A DNA stretch of 32,284 nucleotides from Methyloprofundus sp. (GTDB lineage: Bacteria; Pseudomonadota; Gammaproteobacteria; Methylococcales; Methylomonadaceae): the NCBI GenBank assembly GCA_012960135.1, contig DUBW01000077.1, positions 1-32,284 on the forward strand, given 5' to 3'. Below the pieces are notes generated by a model. The model ran no database searches and was not told where the DNA came from. It was given only the letters and a program-made list of their open reading frames with translations. A program made the translations under genes and the position numbers. Shown here in pieces: positions 1-9,037 of the stretch (its first letter is position 1; every line of letters begins with the position of its first letter).

Positions 1-1250
1 GCATTTTTAGTCTATTTTATTACAGCAAATAGAAAACTACGCAAAATAGGTTAATTGCTATTTGCATGACTGCGTAGCGATAAGAGTTCCTTTATTAGCT
101 TCGGCGGTGATGCTTGAGATTTCAAACGGTGTAGAGGAAAGATGAGAGCTGATTAGCAACTGTCTGCGTGCAAATCGAGAGCAACAGATTGATCGTTACC
201 CTGCGTATAAAGTATTGACTGATATGGCCAGATGCGTGCAAGATAATGGTGATGCAGCTAAATATATCAATACACAATTTGTTGTCAATATATTAGTCTG
301 GTATCATCTTGCTTTGATGGGTGAAACCGTTAAATTAACTGATCCTCGATTGCAGCGTTTGATCTGCAAAGCCAATAATTTTACTTTGCAAGAACTCATT
401 GAAATAGTCGAAATAAATGGTGAGTTATAATCTATTGTTATTTATCGCTATAATGCGCTGGTAAAAAGGGACGTATAGAACTGTCAGTAACGCCTGATGC
501 ACACCCGGGTGGAGAAGAAAGTGTTAAGTGGCATATCGAACAAGGTAAGGCTGCTTTTGAGCTTTTTTTGGCGCAGCCCCTCAGGGCTTGTTGGTCATCT
601 GAAGGAACGGTAAGTGACGCAACTTGAAAGAACTGGGCGATGCAGGTTTTGCATGGGTCGCGGCGGTTAGTCGGGTCTTGCATAATAGACTGCATATTTT
701 CGATGCTGATAAAGCGCAGAGCATACACTGTCCTTTTTAGGTAAAAGATACACAAACCCCCTGTTTTTTTCGGGATGATGGGCTTTCTGATTTAATCGGC
801 TTTAAATCATCCAAGTGACATGCCGATGATGCTGTAGGTGATATGATACAGCATATTAGAAAATATTGCGGAGCATGGACCCGAGGGCAGCATGGTAACT
901 ATAATTATGGATGCTGAGATTATCTGGGCCTATTTCCCAGAAAATGGTTACCATTTTTTGTCTGCTTTTTATAAGCGTTTAGCGGAACATCTGAATATAG
1001 AACTAACCACTTTCTCAGAGTATTTAGCGGCAAAAGTGGAAGTCAAGCAGTTAGAAAAATTGATAGCTGGAGGTTCGGTGATTATAACCCTGACCAGGTG
1101 GTGAGTAGTTTTGAAAAGCAATTTCGTTTGAATTTAAGTGATCTATATCACTTGCTAGGTGAACATGCACCCGCTTATTTATCCTTGTCGTTCACACAAG
1201 GTTCTGGTGAGCCCGTGATGGGTGGTACTAAGCATAAAGGAACAGATTAA
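1..1250 (+). pseudogene. Decayed GH57 glycoside hydrolase (alpha-amylase type)
   Basis: Remnant of a family 57 glycoside hydrolase, which would act on alpha-glucans. Recognisable blocks lie in order but in different frames: RANREQQIDRYPAY near 164-205, the LVWYHLALMGETVK block near 290-330, ELSVTPDA then HPGGEESVKWHIEQG near 478-545, SDATLKELGDAGFAW near 612-660, CFFRDDGLSDLIGFK near 757-810, EHGPEGSMVTII near 870-910, YFPENGYHFLSA near 933-966, and FGDYNPDQV running to a stop at 1248-1250. Stops and frameshifts separate them. At least two internal segments are missing: after SVTPDA, and between the LIAGG block and FGDYNP. The first roughly 80 residues lie before the window or are gone. It ends 3 bases before malQ, so it was probably the upstream member of a glucan operon. 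Identity is recalled family similarity, not a search. Confidence 0.85.
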
Positions 1251-1253
1251 AGA

Positions 1254-2738
1254 ATGCTAGAGCAGGAAGAAGATTTATTAGCGCAACGCCGTGCCGGAGT
1301 GCTATTGCATATTACCTCATTACCTAATGACCATGGCGCGGGAAATTTGGGTAAAGAGGCTTATAACTTTGTCAATTTCCTGCATACCGCAGGTATTAAG
1401 GTTTGGCAAACGCTGCCTTTAGGCGTGCCGCATGGCGATGGTTCTCCTTATCAGTGCCTATCAGCCCATGCAGGTAATCCAGCACTGATTTGTCTGGAAG
1501 AATTAAAACAGAAAGGCTGGTTACAAGAAGCAGAGCAATACGATATTTGTGAGGCTGGCGATGATTGTGGTCGAGACCGTCTAATTGCGAAAGCGCATAC
1601 CGGATTTGAAAACCTGGCGAGTGCTGAAGAACAACAGGCATACTTAAATTTTTGTACCGATAAATCGAGCTGGTTAGACGATTATGCCTTATTTTATGCG
1701 CTGCATAATGAAAGGTCCCAGCAATGCTGGAACCAATGGCCTAGTCCTTTAAAAGAACGTAAGCCTGCCGCGCTTAAAGCCGCTCGTAAAAGAATGGCAT
1801 CGGCAATTGAGATGATCAAGTTTGAGCAGTTTCTTTTTTTCCGGCAATGGATGGCACTTAAAGAGTATGCCAATAGCAAAAATGTTTTGTTATTTGGTGA
1901 TATCCCTATCTTTGTTTCCTATGATAGCGCCGATGTTTGGGCAAACCGTAAAGTCTTCAAACTAGATGAAAGAGGTGAAATGTCTGTTGTTGCTGGTGTG
2001 CCACCTGATTACTTTTCTGTGACTGGCCAGCGCTGGGGAAATCCGCATTACGACTGGCCTTACTTAATAAGAAGCAAATTTTCCTGGTGGAATGCACGTC
2101 TGCGTAGCCAATTAGAAATGTTCGATATATTACGCATCGATCATTTCAGAGGGTTTGAAGCAGCATGGGAAATCCCGGCTGATGAAGATACCGCAATCAA
2201 CGGTGAATGGGTTAAAGCTCCTGGAAAATCTCTATTAGCGGCACTGCAAAAGGAATTTGGTAAGATTCCTCTTGTTGCTGAAGATTTAGGTGTTATTACA
2301 GCAGAAGTTGATGAACTTAGAATGGACTTTAATCTTCCAGGAATGAAAGTTCTGCAATTTGCCTTTGGTGATGATGATACCAATCCCTACTTGCCGCATA
2401 ATTATGATCAGAACTGCGTTGTCTATACCGGAACACATGATAATGATACAACAGTAGGCTGGTATAATTGTTTAAATGATCATGAGAAGCATCGCGTATA
2501 CAGTTATTTAGGCGACCCCCAGGCTACTATGCCATATTTATTGATCGGTACAGCATTTTCCTCGGTGGCTAATCTTGCAATTGTGCCTATGCAGGATATT
2601 TTAGAATTAGGCGGTGAACACAGAATGAATATCCCTGGAACTGTCGAAGGAAACTGGAAATGGCAATTCTCCTGGGAACAACTGAAAGAAGGCCAGTTAG
2701 GAAAGCTATCTAACCTGGTAAGAATGTTCACCCGTTAG
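1254..2738 (+). CDS. malQ: 4-alpha-glucanotransferase (amylomaltase)
   Basis: Cytoplasmic GH77 enzyme that transfers 4-alpha-glucan chains between malto-oligosaccharides; part of glycogen/maltodextrin turnover. The 494-residue product has the usual family length. The three catalytic acids are visible: nucleophile Asp296 in DILRIDHFRGFEAAWE, acid/base Glu343 in VAEDLGVIT and Asp396 in GTHDNDTTVGW. The N-terminal RRAGVLLHITSLP and GSPYQ blocks are typical. The start is the ATG three bases after the stop of the decayed GH57 gene; only a weak AAGGAA-like ribosome site lies upstream. The gene looks intact although its former operon partner is destroyed. A short inverted-repeat element begins 18 bases after its stop. 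Confidence 0.95.
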   Translation: MLEQEEDLLAQRRAGVLLHITSLPNDHGAGNLGKEAYNFVNFLHTAGIKVWQTLPLGVPHGDGSPYQCLSAHAGNPALICLEELKQKGWLQEAEQYDICEAGDDCGRDRLIAKAHTGFENLASAEEQQAYLNFCTDKSSWLDDYALFYALHNERSQQCWNQWPSPLKERKPAALKAARKRMASAIEMIKFEQFLFFRQWMALKEYANSKNVLLFGDIPIFVSYDSADVWANRKVFKLDERGEMSVVAGVPPDYFSVTGQRWGNPHYDWPYLIRSKFSWWNARLRSQLEMFDILRIDHFRGFEAAWEIPADEDTAINGEWVKAPGKSLLAALQKEFGKIPLVAEDLGVITAEVDELRMDFNLPGMKVLQFAFGDDDTNPYLPHNYDQNCVVYTGTHDNDTTVGWYNCLNDHEKHRVYSYLGDPQATMPYLLIGTAFSSVANLAIVPMQDILELGGEHRMNIPGTVEGNWKWQFSWEQLKEGQLGKLSNLVRMFTR

Positions 2739-2756
2739 GCTTACTGTTTTAATTAT

Positions 2757-2928
2757 TGTAGGGCGGACTTCAGTCCGCTACTCTAAATGTCCAGATCTAA
2801 CTATAAAGACTTCAATAAACGGATGAAGATTAAATCAATAATTTTTTAAGCTCTTCATGTTGCTTTATGTTAAAACTTGATATTAGCTAATCTGCATTTG
2901 ACCATAGCGGACTAAAGTCCGCTCTACA
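2757..2928. repeat. 172-bp MITE-like element with 24-bp terminal inverted repeats
   Basis: The left end (2757-2780) starts TGTAGGGCGGACTTCAGTCC and the right end (2905-2928) ends AAAGTCCGCTCTACA. They are reverse complements over 24 bases with two mismatches. Each end is itself a palindrome around GCGGACT..AGTCCGC. The AT-rich interior has no open frame. A closely related, shorter copy lies at 26751-26810. This fits a non-autonomous mobile element or a REP-type repeat pair. No transposase is present in the window. Confidence 0.8.
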
Positions 2929-2939
2929 TACACTATCAC

Positions 2940-3830
2940 ATGAATTACTCCACAATCGAAGCCTTTGTTGGCAATACACCCTTAGTTAAATTACAGCGCT
3001 TAATCAAGTCTGGCTCTAATACTGTTTTAGTAAAACTGGAAGGTAATAACCCCGCCGGTTCGGTAAAAGATCGCCCGGCAATCAGCATGATTCAACATGC
3101 AGAAGCACGAGGGGAAATCAAACCAGGCGACCGATTAATCGAAGCAACCAGCGGCAATACTGGTATTGCTTTAGCGATGGCAGCCGCTATTAAAGGTTAT
3201 CAATTAACCTTGATCATGCCGGATAATATGAGCGCTGAGCGCCGGGCGTCGATGATAGCCTATGGTGCTGAAATTATTTCTACGCCTGCAGCAGGCAGTA
3301 TGGAAGGCGCAATAGATTTAGCCAGAAAAATGGAAGCAGACGGAAAAGGGCGCATATTAGATCAATTCGCCAACCCTGATAATCCCCTGGCCCATTATGA
3401 AGGAACGGGGCCTGAGATATGGCGAGATACCCAAGGTGAAATTACCCATTTTGTCAGTGCTATGGGTACGACCGGTACTATTATGGGGACTTCAAGATAT
3501 TTAAAAGAACAAAATCCCAATATTCAGATTGTCGGCGTGCAACCGGCTGATGGTGCAAAAATTCCTGGTATACGCTGTTGGCCGCAAGAATACTTACCTA
3601 AAATTTATCAGGCATCAAGAATTGATATAACTATGAATGTAGATCAACAGTTGGCTGAACAAACCATGCGTGATTTAGCCAGCAAAGAAGGTATTTTTGC
3701 CGGCGTGTCATCAGGTGGTGCCGTCGCCGTAGCACTAAAGCTTGCACAGCAAGTAGAAAATGCGACCATAGTGACTATTATTTGTGACCGTGGTGATAGA
3801 TACTTATCTACAGGCGTTTATCCTGGTTAG
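2940..3830 (+). CDS. cysM: Cysteine synthase B (O-acetylserine sulfhydrylase, CysM type)
   Basis: PLP enzyme of the cytoplasm that makes cysteine from O-acetylserine and sulfide; CysM members can also use thiosulfate, which fits the sox genes in the same window. The 296-residue product has Lys43 in GSVKDRP as the PLP Schiff-base lysine, the substrate loop SGNTG at 71-75, the phosphate-binding GTTGT at 176-180 and the SSGGA block at 257-261. The short N-terminus (NTPLVKL at 12-18) and the block [13 protein letters not shown] favour CysM over CysK. The start matches the family N-terminus, but the 11 bases before it run straight into the repeat element ending at 2928 and contain no Shine-Dalgarno-like sequence. 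ruvB follows after 4 bases. Confidence 0.93.
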   Translation: MNYSTIEAFVGNTPLVKLQRLIKSGSNTVLVKLEGNNPAGSVKDRPAISMIQHAEARGEIKPGDRLIEATSGNTGIALAMAAAIKGYQLTLIMPDNMSAERRASMIAYGAEIISTPAAGSMEGAIDLARKMEADGKGRILDQFANPDNPLAHYEGTGPEIWRDTQGEITHFVSAMGTTGTIMGTSRYLKEQNPNIQIVGVQPADGAKIPGIRCWPQEYLPKIYQASRIDITMNVDQQLAEQTMRDLASKEGIFAGVSSGGAVAVALKLAQQVENATIVTIICDRGDRYLSTGVYPG

Positions 3831-3834
3831 CAAT

Positions 3835-4875
3835 ATGATTGAAACCGATCGAATTATCAGTGCCAGTAGTCAAGTTGACGAAGAACGACAAGACCGTGCC
3901 ATCAGGCCGAAAACGCTACAGGATTATATTGGTCAAGAGGCGTTATGTGATCAGATGGAAGTCTTTATTCAGGCCTCGGTCGCACGTAAAGAAGCGCTGG
4001 ATCATGTCTTGATTTTTGGCCCGCCAGGGCTTGGAAAAACCACATTGGCAAACATTATCGCTAATGAAATGAATGTCAATCTGCGTCAGACTTCAGGACC
4101 TATAATAGATAAAGCAGGAGATTTAGCCGCTTTATTAACCAATCTGGAAGCGCACGATGTTCTTTTTATCGATGAAATTCATCGCTTAAGTCCTGTTGTC
4201 GAAGAAATCCTCTATCCGGCGATGGAAGATTATCAAATCGATATCATGATTGGGGAAGGGCCGTCGGCCAGGTCAATCAAACTGGATTTACCACCCTTTA
4301 CTTTAGTGGGCGCGACCACCCGGGCCGGGCTTCTAACATCTCCCTTACGAGATCGATTCGGTATTATTCAAAGACTTGAGTTTTATACGGTCGATGAATT
4401 GATGCTTATTGTTACTCGATCGGCACAGGTATTAGGTATACAGATTGATAACAGTGGTGCCCATGAAATTGCTAAACGTTCCCGCGGTACCCCGCGTATT
4501 ACCAACCGCTTACTCAGGCGGGTACGTGACTATGCGGAGGTGAAGGGCGATGGTACTATTAATCAAGGCGTCGCTCAACAGGCATTAAGCATGCTAAAAG
4601 TGGATCATTGTGGCTTTGACCAATTAGATAGGCGCTTATTAAAAACCATTATCGATAATTTCGATGGCGGCCCGGTTGGTCTGGATACTCTGGCTGCCGC
4701 AATTAGTGAGGAGCGGGGTACGATAGAAGATGTGCTGGAACCTTATATGATTCAGCAGGGCTTTATCATGCGCACGCCGAGAGGACGTGTGGTTACAGGA
4801 AAAACCTATCAACACTTTGGCTTACAAATACCTAATTCCGATGCGGTAAAAAATGTAGATATTTCTACTGATTGA
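3835..4875 (+). CDS. ruvB: Holliday junction branch migration ATPase RuvB
   Basis: Hexameric AAA+ motor that, with RuvA, drives branch migration of Holliday junctions in recombination repair. The 346-residue product shows Walker A GPPGLGKT at 62-69, Walker B VLFIDEIH at about 109-116, arginine finger Arg172 in SPLRDRFG, the sensor-2 region [14 protein letters not shown] and the C-terminal winged-helix block [12 protein letters not shown] chose the ATG at 3835 (MIETDRIIS) because it gives the normal N-terminus; an in-frame ATG at 3784 lies inside cysM and would add 17 unrelated residues. It starts 4 bases after cysM and is probably read from the same transcript. ruvA and ruvC, often adjacent in gammaproteobacteria, are not here. 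Confidence 0.97.
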   Translation: MIETDRIISASSQVDEERQDRAIRPKTLQDYIGQEALCDQMEVFIQASVARKEALDHVLIFGPPGLGKTTLANIIANEMNVNLRQTSGPIIDKAGDLAALLTNLEAHDVLFIDEIHRLSPVVEEILYPAMEDYQIDIMIGEGPSARSIKLDLPPFTLVGATTRAGLLTSPLRDRFGIIQRLEFYTVDELMLIVTRSAQVLGIQIDNSGAHEIAKRSRGTPRITNRLLRRVRDYAEVKGDGTINQGVAQQALSMLKVDHCGFDQLDRRLLKTIIDNFDGGPVGLDTLAAAISEERGTIEDVLEPYMIQQGFIMRTPRGRVVTGKTYQHFGLQIPNSDAVKNVDISTD

Positions 4876-4917
4876 TGCCGAGGACTCAAACTCAGGACGG
4901 CTTACCTTGAAGGGGTC

Positions 4918-5765
4918 TCAGCCTAATTCAAACGTTGTAATGGCAAATATTTTCTCATCATCCAGACTGGGCTGACCTTTTAAGTACATCCGGCCGGTGC
5001 AAAAAACTTCCTGCATTTTCTGCTGCTCAACCAGACGTTTGGCTGCTGGGTTAATATTGGTAATATCCACAAATACTGACTCACCAATAATACCTTGTTG
5101 CAAACTGTTTAATAAGTGCTTGGCAATTTCAAAACTATCGGCAAATAAGGGGCCAATTTTATGGCCTTCTATGCATTGCCGGCGTACCGCGTAACCCATC
5201 AATTGCCCCTGTTTAACATAAGCGATAGCCTGTGAATCCGCTTGTTCGATCCATGCGCATAAAAATGTATCGCGTGGTGCGGGAAAGCAGAGGTGATCAT
5301 AGGCTGCCAGATCAGCGAAGTTAATTTCGGATACGGCAACGATTGTATTTTGATCGAACTTAGCCTCTCGCGCCAAACCCTGATAGCGCATATTATGATA
5401 AGCCACTCGATAGCCGATACGCTCATAAATACAAATATTTTCTATCACACCATCGATACCGGCATTACGCAGAGCAACATAACGCAAGCTTTCCTGAGTT
5501 AATTGCAAGCCGTATCCCTGGCCACGAAAATCAGGGTGGACGATATATAAGCCGCAAACAGCAAAGTGCGGGTCATAACAGATAGCACTGCCTATACCGT
5601 GATGATCTGGTGATCTAGCTCACCGATAAAAAAGCCATTCGGATCGGCTTGGTAAAATGTTTCTGCGTCGTGCAACCCTGGATTCCAGCCTTCCTGTTGT
5701 GTCCAGTCGAGTGCAGTTTGCAACTCATCCGCCTGCATGCGCCGGATATGATATTGTTGTTTCAT
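4918..5765 (-). pseudogene. GNAT-family N-acetyltransferase, frameshifted
   Basis: Two-domain acetyltransferase: an N-terminal GNAT fold and a C-terminal half resembling the Acetyltransf_18 type. Substrate unknown. Translation from the ATG at 5765 (AAGGA ribosome site about 9 bases upstream) reads MKQQYHIRRM...NGFFIGELDHQ and hits a TAG at 5592-5594. In the shifted frame it resumes as GIGSAICYDPHFAVCGLYIV, then HPDFRGQGYGLQL, the acetyl-CoA loop R/Q-x-x-G-x-G/A, and runs to the stop at 4918. The total length of 848 bases is one short of a multiple of three, so a single-base deletion near 5595-5612 explains it. The downstream frame also has an ATG at 5508 that would give 196 residues lacking the catalytic core. 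Either a recent pseudogene or a sequencing error. Confidence 0.8.
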
Positions 5766-5781
5766 GTATGAGTTTCCTTGG

Positions 5782-6222
5782 CTACATAACTACATCAGGA
5801 TGCTGCTGATACCAGTGCTGGGAGATTTTCTGCCGGGTACAGATCCATATATCCGGGGAATCCGCCAGATAATCTAGAAACCTGTGTATGACTTCAGCCC
5901 TGCCAGGGTGCCCGCTGATCCAAGCATGCAGAGCAACAGTTATCATTTTAGGCGCTTTTTTACCTTCGCGATATAAGCAGCGCACTGTGTTGATTAAATA
6001 ATTTTCCGAGCCCGTATTACCCTGCAAGATATTCTGCTCCGCACCTTCCTCAATATTAATCACAAAATTAATGGCCAGGCGTTCAGTATTTGGCCATTGT
6101 GGATGAGGCGGTGTTTTACCATAGCCAATCAGGTCACGTTGAATATCAGCCGTTATTAGAGCCACCGAGTAGGGTGCGTTATACGCACCCATGCGAAAAG
6201 GTGTGCCTGTAATGTAAAACAC
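5782..6222 (-). pseudogene. PuuE-type polysaccharide deacetylase/allantoinase remnant with internal deletion
   Basis: The open frame of 146 residues (GTG start) joins two ends of a longer enzyme. The N-terminal part, DLIGYGKTPPHPQWP followed by LAINFVINIEEGAE, and the C-terminal part, ITVALHAWISGHPGRA followed by FLDYLADSPDIWICTR and HWYQQHP, match the start and finish of PuuE-like deacetylases (about 300 residues), which hydrolyse allantoin or N-acetyl groups. The central barrel with the metal-binding residues is missing, apparently through an in-frame deletion of roughly half the protein. The first 20 or so residues are encoded by a palindromic repeat (6172-6190), so the annotated N-terminus is probably not ancestral. 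Not expected to be active. Confidence 0.75.
6172..6190. repeat. GGGTGCG palindromic repeat
   Basis: GGGTGCGTTATACGCACCC forms a perfect 8-bp stem with a TAT loop. It lies between the stop of the SpmA-SpmB gene and the conserved part of the PuuE-like remnant. There is no T-run on either side, so a terminator role is doubtful. It resembles short dispersed palindromes common in gammaproteobacterial genomes (recalled, not searched). Confidence 0.6.
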
Positions 6223-6225
6223 ATT

Positions 6226-7530
6226 CTACGCATATAAATAATAACAAGCGGCAGTGGCTGCAATAATACCCACTAGATCTGCCGTTAATCCTGCAGCTAA
6301 AGCATGACGAATTTGCCTCACCTGTACAGAGCCAAAGTAGACTGCGAGCACATAAAAAGTAGTTTCGGTTGAGCCTTGCAGAGTACTGACTAAATAACCG
6401 ACATAGCTATCGGGTCCAATGGCTGGATCTTGCAGCGTCGCGGCGACTACCCCGTAAGCGCCTGAACCTGATAAAGGCCTTAATAAAGCCATCGGTAATG
6501 CTTCTGCCGGAAAGCCGACTAGCGATGTAACGCTACCCACAGCGCCGATCATTACCTGCATGGCACCACTTTCGCGAAACATGGCAATCGCGACTAAAAT
6601 AGCAATTAAGTAGGGAATGATTTTAATCGCAACATTAAAGCCATCTTTCGCCCCTTCGACAAAGACTTCGTAGACACGTACTCCTCGAGATGCTCCAAAA
6701 CTCAGCAAGGAGACGACAAATAGCGGAATTATCCACGAACCGATGCTGCGCCCGTAGACGATTGCCAGGGGGACAAAAGCAATGATACACAGCAATGTTA
6801 AGTATGAAACCCAGGCCGGATAGGCTGTTGAAGGCGCTGCGGGTAAGTCCTGCTGTGGCTCTTGAGTAAGCAGATTTGCAGTTTCTGAATCTGTATCGGG
6901 GGTAGTCTGGCTTGCATCAACCTTAAAAAAGCGCTGATAAAATTTTGCAGCCATTATTGCCGCAGCGGTTGAACACAAGGTCGCAAATAAGGTGGTGGAA
7001 ATAATGCCGGCAGGGTCAACTGAACCAGCTGATGCGCGCAATGCGATTACGCCGGTAGGCAGTAAAGTGACGCTTGAGGTGTTAATTGCCAGAAACAAAA
7101 CCATAGCATTACTGGCCGTCCCTTTCACCGGGTTGAGTTTGTCCAGTTCCTGCATGGCACGAATACCAAAAGGAGTAGCTGCATTGCCTAGACCCAGTGC
7201 GTTGGCAGACATATTCATAATCATCGCGCCCATGGCAGGGTGATCTTCGGGTACATCCGGAAATAAGCGTACCATTAAGGGGCGCAATAAGCGGGCTATG
7301 ATTTGTAGCAATCCACCTGCTTCGGCAACTTTCATCAGGCCAAGGAAAAAGGCCATGACACCCACCAGCCCTATTGCCAGTTCTACCGAGCTTTTACTGG
7401 CTTCAATCAACGCTGTCGTTAATGCCTGCATCGGGGCGATATCATCAGCCGTTGCAGGTATCCAGGCCAGTTGATGGTAGGCAGTGGTGAAAAAGGCAAT
7501 CAAAATAATTACCAGAAAAATAATATTCAT
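6226..7530 (-). CDS. SpmA-SpmB fusion, nucleoside-recognition (Gate) domain membrane protein
   Basis: A 434-residue inner-membrane protein joining homologues of the spore maturation proteins SpmA and SpmB. The first half has the block NMSANALGLGNAATPFGIRAM and the run NPVKGTASNAMVLFLAIN; the second has EGAKDGFNVAIKIIPYLIAI, the block ALLRPLSGSGAYGVVA and the run LVSTLQGSTETTFYVLAVYF. Both halves are Gate (nucleoside recognition) domains with several hydrophobic segments, linked by a polar stretch near residues 210-235. Such fusions are common in Gram-negative non-sporeformers; substrate and role are unknown, with transport of a small metabolite the usual guess. It starts at ATG 7530 and ends 4 bases before the GTG of the deacetylase remnant, so they may have shared a transcript. 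Confidence 0.85.
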   Translation of the reverse strand: MNIIFLVIILIAFFTTAYHQLAWIPATADDIAPMQALTTALIEASKSSVELAIGLVGVMAFFLGLMKVAEAGGLLQIIARLLRPLMVRLFPDVPEDHPAMGAMIMNMSANALGLGNAATPFGIRAMQELDKLNPVKGTASNAMVLFLAINTSSVTLLPTGVIALRASAGSVDPAGIISTTLFATLCSTAAAIMAAKFYQRFFKVDASQTTPDTDSETANLLTQEPQQDLPAAPSTAYPAWVSYLTLLCIIAFVPLAIVYGRSIGSWIIPLFVVSLLSFGASRGVRVYEVFVEGAKDGFNVAIKIIPYLIAILVAIAMFRESGAMQVMIGAVGSVTSLVGFPAEALPMALLRPLSGSGAYGVVAATLQDPAIGPDSYVGYLVSTLQGSTETTFYVLAVYFGSVQVRQIRHALAAGLTADLVGIIAATAACYYLYA

Positions 7531-7571
7531 AGCTGAACAATTCTCTTATTCATATTAACAGGCTCTATTTC

Positions 7572-7928
7572 TTACTTATCTGTACTGCCAAAAGACATCA
7601 CTAAAATGACTAATGTGATGATTAGCAGAATCGGCCAAAAATAAGGAGCGAGGAAAAAAATGCCCAGCAGAATAAGGCCTAGTCCGCCGATAAATATAAA
7701 CATACCCACACCCAGAAAGGCGAGAATGATGAGTATCACGGAAAATAACAGGGCAATGATCAATGTTGGCAGCGCTGCCAGGCGTATTAAAGGATCGGCT
7801 ACCTGTTCGCCATTGATAATCAGGCTAAATTGACCCACGCCTGGATGGAAATAATAAACAAGTGCGGAGATCAGTACACTGATGATTATAATTTTTCCAA
7901 CGAAATGTGATTTTTGTGCTTGTCGCAT
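7572..7928 (-). CDS. Small hydrophobic membrane protein, unknown
   Basis: 118 residues, not recognised. A first hydrophobic helix lies at about residues 12-28, followed by a polar loop (HPGVGQFSLIINGEQVADP) and a long, almost continuous hydrophobic region from about 50 to 112 that could form two or three glycine-rich helices. It ends in the polar tail GSTDK. An AGGAG ribosome site lies 10 bases before the ATG. It sits on the same strand between the SpmA-SpmB fusion (41 bases downstream) and the cation exporter upstream. That suggests one transcript, but gives no function. Confidence 0.6.
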   Translation of the reverse strand: MRQAQKSHFVGKIIIISVLISALVYYFHPGVGQFSLIINGEQVADPLIRLAALPTLIIALLFSVILIILAFLGVGMFIFIGGLGLILLGIFFLAPYFWPILLIITLVILVMSFGSTDK

Positions 7929-7982
7929 GAAGTTTAAACTCCTGTGAGATTAAGGTATCAGTTTATTCTGATTTAAAATAAA

Positions 7983-8951
7983 TTAATGCTGATGCGTAGC
8001 AGAGGCATCGGGATGTAAAGTACAGATATGTTCGGTGGTTCCCTGTTCCATTTGCAAAGTACTGTGCTGGATAGAGAAGCGTATTTTCAGCGTAGATATA
8101 ATATCATCCATAAACTCATCGCCCGGATAACCATCGGGAATAACCAGATGAGCGCTTAAGGCTCCTTCGCTAGTACTAATACCCCAGATATGCAAATCGT
8201 GAACATCGACAACGCCAGGACATTTTTGTAAATAGCTTTCTACTTCAGTTACATCTATACCGGCAGGTACAGCACCTAAGGCGAGGCGTAAAGAATCGCG
8301 TAATAAGCCCCAGGTACTAATGGCGATAATCACCACGATTAATAAACTAACCACAGGATCCAGCCAGTACCAATCGGTATACATCATTGCCAGACCTGCG
8401 ATTACAACGCCTAAAGACACGACTGCATCAGCCATCATATGTAAATAGGCCCCGCGAATATTCAAGTCCACTTTACTGCCTTTGACAAATAACCAGGCGG
8501 ACAGCCCGTTGACGATAATGCCGATACCAGCAACCAGAGTCACAGTGAGACCTGCAACTTCAATTGGTTGCTGGAAGCGCATGATAGCTTCCCAGGATAT
8601 TGCGCCACAGGCGAGTAACAATATCATGGCATTTGCCAGAGCTGCTAAAATAGACGTACTACGCAAGCCATAGCTATAGAGCGGGCTAGGAGCTCTACGA
8701 GAAAGAATGGCAGCTCCCCACGCGAGCACCAGGCCTAAAACGTCTGAAAGATTATGTCCGGCATCAGCCATCAATGCAGTTGAATTGGCAATAAAACCAT
8801 AGACGAACTCAACACTAACAAAAATCATATTCAGTATGATGGCAATAACAAAAGCCCGACCATGATTATTTGGGTCGACGTGATGGTGAGAGTGGCCATT
8901 ATGGTCATGGGTATGAGCATGCGTTTTTTGCGGCTGCTTTTTCTTTGCCAT
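7983..8951 (-). CDS. Cation diffusion facilitator, Zn/Co/Cd efflux (CzcD/ZitB type)
   Basis: Inner-membrane proton-coupled exporter of divalent metals, most likely zinc. The 322-residue protein opens with a His-rich cytoplasmic tail (HAHTHDHNGHSHHH, residues 11-24) typical of zinc-exporting members. The paired transport-site residues are present: H66 and D70 in ADAGHNLSD, and H171 and D175 in YLHMMADAVVSLG. Six transmembrane segments span roughly residues 32-218, followed by the cytoplasmic CDF domain with VVDVHDLHIWGIS. The ATG at 8951 is preceded by AGGAA about 8 bases upstream. The exact metal cannot be read from the sequence. Confidence 0.92.
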   Translation of the reverse strand: MAKKKQPQKTHAHTHDHNGHSHHHVDPNNHGRAFVIAIILNMIFVSVEFVYGFIANSTALMADAGHNLSDVLGLVLAWGAAILSRRAPSPLYSYGLRSTSILAALANAMILLLACGAISWEAIMRFQQPIEVAGLTVTLVAGIGIIVNGLSAWLFVKGSKVDLNIRGAYLHMMADAVVSLGVVIAGLAMMYTDWYWLDPVVSLLIVVIIAISTWGLLRDSLRLALGAVPAGIDVTEVESYLQKCPGVVDVHDLHIWGISTSEGALSAHLVIPDGYPGDEFMDDIISTLKIRFSIQHSTLQMEQGTTEHICTLHPDASATHQH

Positions 8952-9037
8952 GGTATTATTCCTGAGGGTGTGTGTCAGATTGTACGATAGATCTGATAGA
9001 TTCTATAAACTATAGTCGGAAATAATTTTAATCTGGA

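Noticed and set aside
438-755. 105-codon minus-strand frame
   Set aside because: It is antisense to recognisable GH57 fragments and has no protein-like features of its own.
3784-3834. Longer RuvB N-terminus starting inside cysM
   Set aside because: The ATG at 3835 gives the standard RuvB start and a normal operon spacing.
6172-6190. Terminator for the SpmA-SpmB gene
   Set aside because: The palindrome lacks a T-run and lies within the downstream open frame; a dispersed repeat fits better.
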